64,000 nucleotides of DNA from Amyelois transitella (GCF_032362555.1 NC_083532.1:1749001-1813000), one strand, 5' to 3'; counted from the stretch's first letter, positions 46,074-56,962 are shown. Numbers and translations are program-made. Notes: generated from the sequence alone by a model not told the origin.

Positions 46074-46424
46074 TACAAATAATCACGTCTTTATCCCTTG
46101 CGGGGTAGACAGAGCCAACAGTAGAATAGATTTGTTTTCAGAATTGGATACAAGTTATCACTTATTGACGTCACATAACTTAAATCTAATTATAACTATT
46201 ACCGCTTCCAAAGCGCATGTGTAGAAGAAGCCTTCAAGAAGTCTTGAAAAGACTGATGATAGGTCACGTTCAGCTGTTTGGCTTTATGATGGAATTGAGA
46301 TTCAAATAGTGACAAGTTGCTAGCCCATCGTCTAAAAAGAAGAAGCCTTAGTTTATAAGCCTATCCCTAAGTCGCCTTTTACGACATCCATGGGAACGAG
46401 ATGGAGTGGTCCTATTCTTTTTTT
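46074..46424 (-). mobile_element. TATG-SINE interrupted by a GACGTC repeat
   Basis: The tail and 3' end are at 46074-46122, a GACGTC repeat (AGATTTGTTTTCAGAATTGG to AAAGCGCATGTGTAGAAGAA) at 46123-46230, and the rest of the SINE at 46240-46424. Confidence 0.7.
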
Positions 46425-46571
46425 TTCATTTGTGCAATTTACTGAGATTAGCGCGTTCAAACAAACAAACAAACTTTTCATCAAAACAGACAGATCTCTA
46501 TTATCGGACATAGATAATATGTAGTGATCATTAGTGTGTTATTAATTTTATTTGTTTTTCTTCATTTGCAG

Positions 46572-48030
46572 GTACCAGTAAGCAGCTCCGGGAAGCGAAG
46601 AAGTGAAGTGAAGTGTCAGTAAGGACTTTAGATGCGAAGTCTGACGCATACATACAACATACACGTTTCAAACAGAACAGTGCTGAATTTAGGTCTAGAC
46701 CCACACATAGAAGACATCTCGTCCGGTGTCATAAAAGAATTCTGTTCATGTCAGACTTATATCAGGGTGGATATAGGTTTTACCAATTCTTGAGGTACTT
46801 ACTGCAAAATATTTTTGAATATAAAAAAAAAAACTTAAATAAACTATGGTTAATAGCAGAACTGATTCTATGTGACATCTGTTATTTCCTTCTGCTTTTT
46901 CTTCTCATAATTATTTAATCTAGAAATCCTATATTGCAGTACCTACTTAAAGAAATGGACTATCATTTGTCTATGGATTACACTGAAGCTCCATGTGATC
47001 CATAGACATTGTAAGCAACGATATTTTTTTTTTTTGATCTGGACGAGCCGCGGCTCTGATGTGTGGGAATAGAGTTTTATACGGGCTTGTGGCCGCTCTG
47101 TCAGATTTATAAGGCTATGTCTTTTAGGAATTTGTATTACGAGAATAAAAAAATGGGAAAATTCAATTTTATTTTTAAATATACAGGGTCACTAATTTGA
47201 TAAATCTGCACAAAAAAATTATTAAGGTGAAATTTTATAAAATAAAATCCCATGCAATCAATAAAGGTCGGTTCTGCCTTAGGCCCGTTTAAAATAACTA
47301 GATTAAGTGGCTCTATATTATTTTTCAAGTTGTCACTTCGGACCTAAGGCTTCTATCTGAAAATTACCACTAAAAAGCTATAAAGACTAGTGTGAAAAGC
47401 TTCGCATACTAAGATAAAGACTGAAAAAAATGATAATTTTCTTTCGTAGAAGCCTTGCCCGTATAAACGAATTTATACGCAAATATAGTCTTATAAATCT
47501 AACAGGTATGACTTGATATCCTGCAAGTCAACAAAAATGCGGTGAAAAGGCAGTTGCCGTAAATAAAGTCTTCATATTAATGCTCAATTTTTTTTACAAT
47601 AAAGAATAATGGCAGTTTCGTTTTTAATTATATTTTTCATAAAAAGAAGCTGACAATAAAAATCAAATGCCTAATTTCCACGTATATTAACTGTGTCTCA
47701 AAGCTCATTTATTTAAAAAAAAAAGAATCAATATGGCAACTGTCTAAAAAAGTGTAAAAGCAAAACAAAAGTGTTCTATAATAATTGTTATTTTTTATGT
47801 TTGTATTAAAAAAAATGCCTGCGGGCGGGGTTGCTATGTAAAATGAGCTGATTAGTGAAACTATTGTAAAAAAAATGTACTCAAATCTTAAATATATGTT
47901 ATATGGCAACCCCCGTATTGGGAGCGAGCGTGTCTGAACATTTTGGAAACCGCCGGCCGTTTGGGTTACCTGTACAATAGCTGTTATGTACCGTCTCTTT
48001 GGAAACACTGTAACATAGTAATAAATTATG
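46572..48030 (+). other. CDV3 3' UTR exon (inferred)
   Basis: Opens after TTCATTTGCAG at 46561-46571 and continues without recognised repeats for 1.4 kb. AATAAA words near 47598 and 48020 are candidate polyadenylation signals. The 46613-46918 open frame is not supported as coding. Confidence 0.4.
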
Positions 48031-48389
48031 TATTTAAAACTGGATTTGTGGATTTTATTCATTCTTTACTTCAATATTTCTTGTGGTGTATACAGAGTCG
48101 ACAATCATGAGGAGACTGAAAGGCAACGTTCAGCTGTATGGTTGAATGATGTAATTGAGATTAAAATGCACATGTTATTTTAATATCAATTCATTCCTAT
48201 GACATATTACTAGCTCATCGACTATTCAAGACATTGGGTAAGACCGCATAAAAGTAACAGAACAGCAGTTTAGACGCGCTACAAGCGCCGCAGTGATTCG
48301 TATTGTTATGTACTAGCTATCGACCCCAGGCTCAGCCCACGTGAAATATCCTCTACAGTACATTGATGAGAGTCAAAATGGCGGGTGTA

Positions 48390-48599
48390 CCTCAGGCGTA
48401 TTGTCGTAGAAGGCGACTCAGGGATAGGCTTATAAATTTGGGATTCTTTTGTTAGGGTGCTAGCCTAACAACCTGTCATTATTTGAATCTCAATTAAATC
48501 TCAAAGCCGAATAGCTGAACGTGGCCTATCAATCTTTTCAAGACTGTTGGCTCTGTCTACCCCGCAAGGGATATAGACGTGATTATATGTATGTATGTA
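48390..48599 (+). mobile_element. TATG-SINE, 5'-truncated
   Basis: From GTATTGTCGTAGAAGGCGAC to GATATAGACGTGATTATATG and TATG units. Confidence 0.7.
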
Positions 48600-49086
48600 A
48601 TCTAATAATGTTTTCGTACAAGGATATAAAATACAATATAGACATTGATAAAGAAATCGTACTATACGGTATTCATAATAAAAAATAAATGGGAGAGAAT
48701 TTCTCTTCCATTTATTGTACAGTCAACTGTGTCTTGGAAAGTCGGTTGTCTACCCCGCCTGTTTAAATTTAAAAGCGCCCTCTGTTGATTCTGTTTGTAA
48801 ATGATTATTGGCTCTCCATGCTCACTCCGTGCGTAACAGGGTGTATGGTGTATACTTGTGCAAATTTCTAAAAGATGGCGCTAGTGTTACATTTAAGTTA
48901 CCGTGGCATGATTTATGAATATTTTTTTAAAAATAATAAGGCTATTTTAAATTTTTAAATACATTTTTTTATTAGAAAAATAAGTAAGTAAACGACAGAT
49001 ATAACAGTTTTGTATTTGATATTTAAATATGTATATTATCTACTAAAATTCTAAAACGCGCAATTAACTTTTCAAAGTTTTGTTAG

Positions 49087-49094
49087 TATATATA
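49087..49094 (+). promoter_or_regulatory. TATA box of the U6 gene
   Basis: TATATATA lies 23-30 bp upstream of the U6 5' end, where a pol III type 3 promoter needs it. The proximal sequence element should lie near 49045-49070 but I cannot identify it reliably. Confidence 0.65.
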
Positions 49095-49116
49095 CAATGC
49101 TAAGTGAGCAGTTGTT

Positions 49117-49133
49117 GTACTTGCTTCGGCAGT

Positions 49134-49173
<40 letters not shown>

Positions 49174-49223
49174 GGCCCCTGCGCAAGGATGACACGCAAA
49201 ATCGTGAAGCGTTCCACATTTTT
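49117..49223 (+). ncRNA. U6: U6 spliceosomal snRNA
   Basis: 107 nt from GTACTTGCTTCGGCAGTACA to the T run. It has every U6 hallmark: the 5' stem-loop, ATACTAAAATTGGAACGATA, the ACAGAG box, AGATTAGCATGGCCCCTGCG with the AGC triad, and GATGACACGCAAAATCGTGA for the internal stem-loop. It ends TTCCACATTTTTT, a pol III terminator. U6 pairs with U4 and U2 and forms the catalytic core of the spliceosome. The 5' stem has GTAC/GTAC in place of GTTC/GAAC, a paired change that keeps the helix. The upstream TATA box argues for a working gene, not one of the many U6 pseudogenes. Confidence 0.95.
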
Positions 49224-49371
49224 TGAAGAGTTTTGTATTGATACCGCTAAAACTTGTTTTGCGCCCATGCGAATAAAAAAATATTTGGGATTTGGATGTA
49301 TCATATGTATATTATGTAGTATATTATTTTAAATGTAAGCTGAGGTCGTTTGCCTAGGGAATACCTAAATT

Positions 49372-49640
49372 GGTGCCGTGGGGTTCCCGGCAACAATAGA
49401 AAAAAGAATAGGACCATTCCATGTCTTTCCCATGGATGTCGTAAAACGCCTAAGGGATAGGCTTTTATACTTGGTATTCTTCTATTAGGCGATGGGCTAG
49501 CAACCTGTCACTATTTGAATCTCAATTCTTTCTTTAAGCCAAATATCTGAACGTTGATAGGCCACGTTCAGCTATTTGTCTTTTCAAGACTGTTGGCTCT
49601 GTCTACCCCGCATGGGCTATAGACGTGACTATATATACAT
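49372..49640 (+). mobile_element. TATG-SINE with internal rearrangement
   Basis: A head with GTGCCGTGGGGTTCCCGGCA, then a normal 5' half. Near 49540-49575 a short reversed piece (GATAGGCCACGTTCAGCTAT) is inserted before the 3' end. Confidence 0.65.
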
Positions 49641-49961
49641 ATAATTATGTGCCCCTTTTGAAATAGAACAAATAAAATGAATTAGCTTAATAAGTCTTTA
49701 CCAAAATACTTTTCTCTATAATATAAGTAAGTATGGAATGGCGTTCATATAAAAATCGTTTTTTGAGTAGGTAGGTTAGGTATAGATATTCTCTTTTAAT
49801 GTAAGTAATTATTTACGTTTCTATGGGCATACCCGCAGAAATCGGAATAATTCATTTCATAATTACCTAATAATACCTATCTTAGACTTAGATCCTAAAG
49901 GAAAGATTCTAGTTAGAACAGAAGAAGATTAGGCTAGTAGGTACTTACTGGCTTTAATAAA

Positions 49962-49967
49962 TTTATT
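49962..49967 (-). terminator. Candidate polyadenylation signal of the homeobox gene
   Basis: AATAAA on the minus strand about 55 bp beyond the stop at 50020. Confidence 0.45.
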
Positions 49968-50019
49968 TTTTACATTTTCCATCATTGTTTTACAAATATT
50001 TTTGGGGATATCGACGCAA

Positions 50020-50907
50020 CTAAATACTAAAATTTTCTTCCAGTCTCCTCAAATGGTCCACGTTAGCCTCTTGTGGTGGACTATTGTGATTTAAAATATT
50101 ATTTTTATACACGTCCATATTCCTTTGTGCCGTGGCCATATTGTTATAGACTTCTCGCGGCACCACTCTAGTTTGAGCGGGAATTTTGACGTTTGTCAAA
50201 TTCAAATTCCGTTCCATATTCAAGAAAACTCTTTCGTTCGGATATGTAGCTGGCGGTGGAGGGATGAAAAATGGAGGGATATCTGGTTTTGGCATAGTCC
50301 GTAGCATTCCTCTTTCGACGATTTGATTGTGTGTGTTTATGCTTGCGATGTTGTTTATGGATTTCATCCATTGCTGCTGTTGCGTGGGTGGTATCCTGTT
50401 AGGGTAGTTGAAGATCCATAGCCTATCACCAACGAACATAGGCCGAGGCGCTACAATACCTAAGCTGCTGTAGTATTGCTGAGCGAGTAATTCAACGTCG
50501 TTCGTATATTTTCGTTTCCATTTTGTTCGGCGATTTTGAAACCATATCTTTATCTGAAACAAAGAAAAAAACATGTTTTATGTGAAATATAGAAAAGTAG
50601 CCAGTGGATTCTTATTTGACTCAAACCTACCAAAACCACATCACCAGAAGCGTGTGCTGAGTGTACAGGCCACAAGGCAGCCCCTCATCATAGCCGCTTT
50701 CGAGCCCATTTCTAATGGTGTGGAGTTTGATTAATTATTTACCTAAATAGTAACCCAAACTTACCTGAGTTTCAGTGAGCCGAAGCTGCCGGGCCAGTCG
50801 TCCCCGGGCCGCCACAGACAGGTATCGATTCTTCTCGAACTCTGCCTCCAAACTCTTGATCTGTTGAGCGCTGAAAGCGGTGCGGGCGCGTTTGCCGCGT
50901 GAGGATC
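50020..50907 (-). CDS. NK-like ANTP-class homeobox gene, last two exons (partial)
   Basis: Exon 50907-50765 ends with homeodomain residue Q44 and exon 50553-50020 starts at I45, the classic 44/45 homeobox intron. The homeodomain starts GKRARTAF, has LEAEFEKNRYLSVAARGRLA in helices 1-2 and IKIWFQNRRTKWKRKY in helix 3; R5, W48, F49, Q50, N51 and R53 are all present, so DNA binding should be normal. After it come YTNDVELLAQQYYSSLGI, APRPMFVGDRLWIFNYP and a Pro/Asn/Gln-rich tail of about 115 residues. NRYLSV and TETQ fit the NK-like subclass. The conserved post-homeodomain block resembles the little-studied Msxlx-type genes, but I cannot confirm that from sequence alone. The 5' exons were not found and may lie beyond 51 kb or outside the window. 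Confidence 0.88.
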
Positions 50908-52296
50908 CTGCGGAAAAGACGTACGTAAGTAAGAAAAATAAAGAGTGCGAATATTTAAATGAAGTAGGTATCTAATCCACAACTTTTTAAAAGAAACGGA
51001 GTTAAAGCAAAGGATTCGGATGAAGGACATACTCGTTGGTGCGCGCGTATGAGTTAGAAGGTTATCTGCTAGGTATTAATTTTGAGGTAAGTATGTACCT
51101 ACTTATTTCATTTGCTGGCCTCGAGCTCAACAATAATTGGAGCCTTAACTACTTACTTAACTACCTACCTACATTTTCTACTTATTATTTATATAAAAAG
51201 AGAGAAATTACCAAGTAATCAATCATCAATTATCTACGTAATTATTATTAATATATCTATATCTATTTTGCACGTTTGTTTTGAGAAGTAGAGAGCGCTA
51301 GCAGAAGATATTTAAAAATTCGAAGCTCGAAAAGGGAATATAAACGAGATTTTTAGCTGATGAGCACACTGCTATCATGTTCTATCTGGTGTAATTTAAT
51401 GCTCCATTCATTGGCTTTAAATCAGAATGTATCAAGTCTAAGACATATGTAATTAGAGGGTAGGAAGTGTAGGTAGTTTGAATGAACTACCTAACGATCG
51501 CGGAAGCCATTCCTAGCGATCTCCAGTGCTAAACGAAGCGGACATGCCGTGTCGTCACCTAACAGCTATTTTCAATAAACACCTCCCCGCTTGAGTAATT
51601 AGTGGCAATATATCAGCGTGTCATTCGTTTTCTGACACCACGCCATCTTTATCGAGCCCTCTTCTAATGAGCGCGCCAAAATACCTGATAATTTACTTTT
51701 AAAAACCAATCGCAGCTGTATGACAAAGGAATAGAGATCAAAGTTAACATGTCGGATGTTTTATAAATGGAATCGTTATGTTGGCTGTTTAATGTTCGAA
51801 CGATTTATTACATATTCCGGTGTCGTTAAAAAACTTAAGAATATACGATGTCAAAACGGGTTGTATTTCAAATATAACGATTTAATGAGCGATGTTTTAC
51901 TGTTTTTAAATCGTTTTACAGGATGTTATAATGTTATTTTGGTAATCTCTGTGGAAAAAGTTCACAAAGAGTACTTACAAATAGCAGGTCCATTTTTAAA
52001 AACTTATTGATAATAAAATAGGTACCTACATTACAAAAGGCATTTCCCTTTAAGTGAATAACGAAATTTGAAAAATTATTTTATTTTTTTCGGGGAGTCT
52101 GTATTCCTGACTAAAATTGTCACGATAGTTTGTTTTAACTGGAAGAAATTTCTGCTATGAATAAATCCACAATCGGATGATAAGATTGAGAACAATTTGA
52201 AGAAGACAGGTATTTATCAATATAGTTTTCAGAATGCTGTTTAGCATTAGGTTTTACAGAATCGAAAAGCTGGGCCTTCTACCGTGTACGGTAAAA

Positions 52297-52352
52297 ACTA
52301 TTAGATATGTAGGTGTCAGTGATGTATCACTGACACCTACATATCTAATAGT
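52297..52352. repeat. Perfect palindrome, 27 bp arms, 2-nt loop
   Basis: The arm starts ACTATTAGATATGTAGGTGT and ends CAGTGAT; after GT the exact complement follows to 52352. Confidence 0.9.
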
Positions 52353-52952
52353 ATTTATTTTTTCTTGGGTCCACCGTAACTACATACCTACTTTCAATTC
52401 CAAATAACTCCCATTCAAATCTTAAAATAACATTTAAGCGATCAATCAAATCGCTTACAATATTGTTTCGCATCAATTAATTAGGAACCGGAGCCAGGAA
52501 AACAAGACGTAAAACAAGCGCGCAAAACAATTTGACAGCGGTAAAGCAATTAATGTCAATTTATCCACACTTGTCAACGCGCCACATCTTTGTTTCCCGG
52601 CATTGTTGAGAAAACAAAATTAATCCACCGGCAGCAAAATAACAATAAAACCATTAACACATCTATTACCTACGTAATAAAGGCTAAATCAAATGATATT
52701 TCTGTTAGAGAATCGAAGAATAAACGTGGTATTGAATACCGCGTTCAGGAATTCTCCCATCCATCCTCTCGTTGTACAATTTTACAGCTTTTTAATGAGC
52801 TCAAACCACCAACTAAATTTCAGTTCGGAGACACTTTCGTTTCATGTTTGTTTTGTTTTTTTTTTCTTCGACCCGGTGAATGATTGCGGGCGAGAGATTT
52901 AGTTAACGAGACTCAAAACGGTAGCTAGATTTATCTTTTCGTAACAAATTTA

Positions 52953-53063
52953 GAAAATGAGACATCACGATGTGGGGTTGTGTTCGTTATTTTATTTACA
53001 TGTGTGCGTTGGCAACGACGGCTCGAGGAGCAATTCAAACGGCTAATTTGAGTTCCAAACATA
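52953..53063 (+). repeat. 111 bp direct repeat, copy 1
   Basis: CATCACGATGTGGGGTTGTG, GTTGGCAACGACGGCTCGAG and CAATTCAAACGGCTAATTTG; 4 differences from copy 2 at 54593-54703 by eye. Confidence 0.85.
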
Positions 53064-53882
53064 AAAATCTTCGGAGCCGCCGTGTAGCTGGCAGTTAATA
53101 AATATATTAGTCTATGATCGTATTTTCTTTTTCAAATTGCTCATTGAGAAGAGTTATAGCTGTTGTTGAGCACGACATATCAGATTTTTATGTTTTAATA
53201 TATACATTAGCATTTATTAGCTTCTTTTTATGATAAAGGTACATTTTGCGTTGACATTTTGTTATCTCGTATTTTGTTTAATTTTACGTACCTATTTAAT
53301 CAATATAAACCAAAAAATAAATATTTGTGCCTGACTGATGAGATACATACAGCTGAAACTGCTTAGTGGTAGAAAGCTCAAATTTAGCTAAGAATGAAAG
53401 GAAGATTTCCTGAAGTTTCCACGGGCACAGGAGAATAGGTAGGTATTTTAGTTTTACCAAGATGGATTTCTATAATTTATGTTATATTAAAAAATAATGT
53501 AGGTAACAATAGGTATATAATAATAATATAGGTATATAATAGGTAAGAAATAATTATATGTATAATAGCATGATTAAAATACGGTAAGTACCTACTTATA
53601 AACCTAACATAATAATGTAGCAATTAAACTATAAAAGTTCCCGTATTAGATATATAATCGTAATATACTAAGTTACTAAATAAAATAGTTACAAAATTAT
53701 TACTCTACAGTTTTTTAGGCTGATAGCATACCCAATTAGGTGCCTATTTAAAGAGCAGTCCCTGCTAATTTCAGATAAATGGTAATTACTTGGGAAAGTC
53801 ATTTCAGATCTAAAATAAGGAGAACGTAAACAATACAATGACTGGCGGCCCGTCACGGCTTCGGCCATGCATGTCACTTACT

Positions 53883-54099
53883 TAGTAGAGATAAGCAGAG
53901 ACTACATCTTTCCACTTGCCACGATCCCTGCATACCTATAATTTGAAGTACCTACCTACTTACAATTTCCTGTCACTATTTGAATTTAAATTTTTTTATC
54001 AAGCCAAAAAGCTGAACGTGGCCTATCAGTCTCTTCAAGTCTGTTGGCTCTGTCTATCCCGCAAGGGATATAGACGTAACTATATGTAGGTATGTATAC
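53883..54099. mobile_element. LINE 3' scrap followed by a 5'-truncated TATG-SINE
   Basis: 53883-53938 is a reversed LINE 3' coding scrap (GCAGAGACTACATCTTTCCA). 53968-54099 is the 3' half of a plus-strand TATG-SINE ending GACGTAACTATATGTAGGTA. Confidence 0.6.
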
Positions 54100-54235
54100 A
54101 ATTTGACAAGATTTTTGCAATTTTTTGGATTAGATACATGTGCTTCTTTACAGCTTTGTCCTTTTTCCGCGTACTTTTTATTTTTGTGAACAAAATATAT
54201 TTTATAAGTTAGATTTTGTACGGTAAACAAACGTT

Positions 54236-54496
54236 TTGCCGTGTGGTTCCCGGCACCAATACAAAAAAGAATAGGACCACTCCATCTCTTTCGCATGGAT
54301 GTCGTAAAAGGCGACTAAGGGATAAGTTTACAAACTTGGGATTCTTTTTAGGCGATGGGCTAGCAACCCTGTCACTATTTGAATCTCAATTCTATCATTA
54401 AGCCAAATAGCTGAACGTGGCCATTCAGTCTATTCGAGACTGTTGGCTCTGTCTACCTCGCAAGGGATATAGACGTGACCATATGTATGTATGTAA
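54236..54496 (+). mobile_element. TATG-SINE, full length
   Basis: The head TTTGCCGTGTGGTTCCCGGC to tail is complete. Flanks GTAAACAAACGTTTT (left) and GTAAACAAAACGTCTT (right) look like an imperfect target-site duplication. Confidence 0.8.
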
Positions 54497-54592
54497 ACAA
54501 AACGTCTTGGTACTTTTTTCATGCAGAAACAGATAAAAATGTCGGTGAGATCTTTCGAATTGGTGCTTATTAAGTAGTTAGATACTTAATAT

Positions 54593-54703
54593 GAAAATGA
54601 AACATCACGATGTGGGGTTGTGTTCGTTATTTTATTTACATGTGTGTGTTGGCAACGACGGCTCGAGGAGCAATTCAAACGGCTAATTTGAATTCGAAAC
54701 ATA
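54593..54703 (+). repeat. 111 bp direct repeat, copy 2
   Basis: Collinear with 52953-53063, 1640 bp away in the same orientation. Sequences outside the repeat do not match. Confidence 0.85.
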
Positions 54704-54902
54704 TTAGTATTATTTTTCACATAACCACCATAAATATTATGTGCACTTTTGTAATTGAGTTAGTCGCCATTTAAGTCCTATTTAATTAAGTTACATTAGC
54801 AAATGACATCTACATCTAATAATTATATAACAAAAACAGCACTAGGTAAGATATAGTATCCTTATTATCCTATTTTTACTACGCTTTTATTAGCTTGGGT
54901 TG

Positions 54903-54922
54903 TATGTATGTATGTATGTATG

Positions 54923-54952
<30 letters not shown>
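54903..54952 (+). repeat. (TATG)12 microsatellite
   Basis: Pure TATG units without a recognisable SINE or LINE 3' end in front, so either an orphan tail or an independent microsatellite. Confidence 0.9.
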
Positions 54953-54953
<1 letters not shown>

Positions 54954-54959
54954 CGGAAT

Positions 54960-55490
54960 CTTTGAGCTTAATTTTCACTGATTTCTAAACGTCTGATCAA
55001 CTTGGAACTTTGCACACGTATCAAGGACCGATGACAATGCAATATTTTGATAAGAGTTTCTCATTATCCTTATTAAAACTGCCAGGATTAATAAATTCAT
55101 TTTTAGATCCTTCGTATGAGAGTAAGAGAGACAGAGATAGCACCAGTGCCAGTAATCTCCATACAAGAAACCAAGAAGTTCTGACGTATAATGAGTCAAA
55201 AAGAGATGTAATATATTTCCATATAATGTTACTATTAACCTGAGGCTTCTTTATTTCATCGCATTGCTCCATTTAGAATTACCATTAGAAACCATAGTAG
55301 AATTAGTAGAATATTTTAAAACAATAAAAAATATATAAGTAATAAAACAAAAGTAATAAATGAAAATTGAACAACTAAATTTACAAAAAATACAAGAATA
55401 AAGTTACTACCTACAGAACTTTGCGATATTTAATACGTATTTAACATATTAATGCAATTCTTGAATTAACATTAGGTATCTTTTGCCTAT
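54960..55490. other. Unassigned stretch
   Basis: Overlapping open frames of 70-80 codons on both strands (about 55010-55270) have no recognisable motif and are treated as chance. Confidence 0.3.
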
Positions 55491-55887
55491 TTATAATAGC
55501 AACACTGTAATACTCGTTTGGAAAATGAGTGACAGTTTTTTATGTCAAATAAGTTTTGCAGTAAGTTTTGATTGAATTCGATTCGAACACCTGTAAACTT
55601 TCTTTCTGTTGTTTTTTACCGGTGCCTGTGTATTTACCTATTTGCACTTTGTTTTGTGCTGATAACTTGTCGTTATTTGGAGTTTGGAATCTTCCGTTGA
55701 GTCGAGCTTTGTTCTTCCGGATATTCGTGTGATTTTATCATCTGAGATTGGACTCTGACTGTGTTTACTGTGTTGTGCAGATATTTTGAGATAGGACTCC
55801 TGTAAAAAGTACCTTATTATTTGAGATAGGAGTCCCAAGTTTGTGTTTGTTTTTGTGAAAGACAGATTTTACAACAAAAGTGCCACG

Positions 55888-55936
55888 ATGTCTTCAGATA
55901 AACTTTGTTGCGTTCCTGGTTGTAAAGGCAGTGGAG
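55888..55936 (+). CDS. Possible first coding exon of a THAP-domain protein
   Basis: ATG opens MSSDKLCCVPGCKGSG plus one base, then a GTATGT donor. A short N-terminus followed by C-C-V-P-G-C is how THAP zinc fingers (C2CH; first two zinc ligands C-x2-4-C) begin in many insect proteins. About 390 bp upstream (55500-55887) is moderately GC-balanced and could be the 5' UTR. No second exon with the remaining C-x2-H ligands was found to the right. The exon is short, so this stays a proposal. Confidence 0.4.
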
Positions 55937-56104
55937 GTATGTTTGAAATATTTTTGTTCCTGTATCAATCTGCCTCTTAATCTTGTGGTTTGATTCCTGG
56001 CAAGGCCACAATCGAAAATTATTACGTTTGCTGGATAGTCAAAAATATTATTAACAGTGATTTATCACTATAAAATTCTTTTCAACTGGGTTTAACAATC
56101 ATCA

Positions 56105-56265
56105 TACATACATATAATCACGTCTATATCCCTTGCGGGGTAGACAGAGCCAACAGTCTTGTAAAGACTGATAGGCCACGTTTAGCTATTTGGCTTTAAG
56201 ATAGAATTGAGATTCAAATAGTGACAGGTTGCAAGCCCATCGCCTTAAAAAGAATCATGATGATG
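56105..56265 (-). mobile_element. TATG-SINE, 5'-truncated
   Basis: Reversed CATA tail, AATCACGTCTATATCCCTTG and up to CATCGCC. In the first intron of the possible THAP gene. Confidence 0.7.
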
Positions 56266-56460
56266 AGAATATTATGAGATTTAATCCAATCAGGCCACAT
56301 ATAACTTTAAGAAAGTTAGTTGTGAAAACCTCCGGCGATGGGCGCATGGTTGCGAAAGTCTTTTCTAGTAAGATAGTTATACCAGAAGTGTTAACTTCCA
56401 AAAAATAATTGTATAAAAAAACTACCCGTTTTATTGCAAATCGAACTAAAAAATAGAAAA

Positions 56461-56962
56461 TAAATAATAGTTTAAAAAAAACTAAAAAACTACGCTTTTA
56501 TTGCTAATCAAACTAAAAAATAGAAAATAAAAATTAATGACAAAGGAATTCAGTAGTAGCAAGTCGAACAATCAGTTATAGTCAGTTGTAGTAGTAATTA
56601 CCTCGGATTAAAATTATAACAAAATTAAATTTATAAACAAAACAATTTAAATCAGAGTAAAAAGCGTGGGGTGCATTTTACTTCATTTTCATAACTCTCT
56701 TGTCATAAATATATGCTAATAGAATGATTTTAATATTTACTACATCAGGCACCCCACGCTTTTTACTCTGATTTAAATTGTTTTGTTTATAAATTTAATT
56801 TTGTTATAATTTTAATCCGAGGTAATTACTACTACAACTGACTATAACTGATTGTTCGACTTGCTACTACTGAATTCCTTTGTCATTAATTTTTATTTTC
56901 TATTTTTTAGTTTGATTAGCAATAAAAGCGTAGTTTTTTAGTTTTTTTTAAACTATTATTTA
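56461..56962. repeat. Perfect 214 bp inverted repeat with 74 bp loop
   Basis: The left arm is 56461-56674 and the right arm 56749-56962; by eye every base of the left arm is matched by the complement of the right arm. Inner ends are AAAGCGTGGGGTGC / GCACCCCACGCTTT and outer ends TAAATAATAG / CTATTATTTA. A diverged second version of the outer part (AACTACCCGTTTTATTGCAA and ACTAAAAAATAGAAAA) precedes the left arm at about 56410-56460. No ORF. Confidence 0.93.

Larger units (their letters stand above)
50908..53880. other. Transposon-poor region upstream of (or within) the homeobox gene
   Basis: About 3 kb with no TATG-SINE, Helitron, LINE or GACGTC copies, in contrast to nearly all other non-coding DNA here. 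It contains a perfect 27 bp-arm palindrome and the first copy of a 111 bp direct repeat. It may be an intron or regulatory DNA of the homeobox gene. Confidence 0.45.

Noticed and set aside
46613-46918. 101-codon open frame after CDV3
   Set aside because: Lies in the inferred 3' UTR exon and has no recognisable motif.
54903-54952. CRISPR-like or satellite array
   Set aside because: Pure TATG microsatellite; no spacers.
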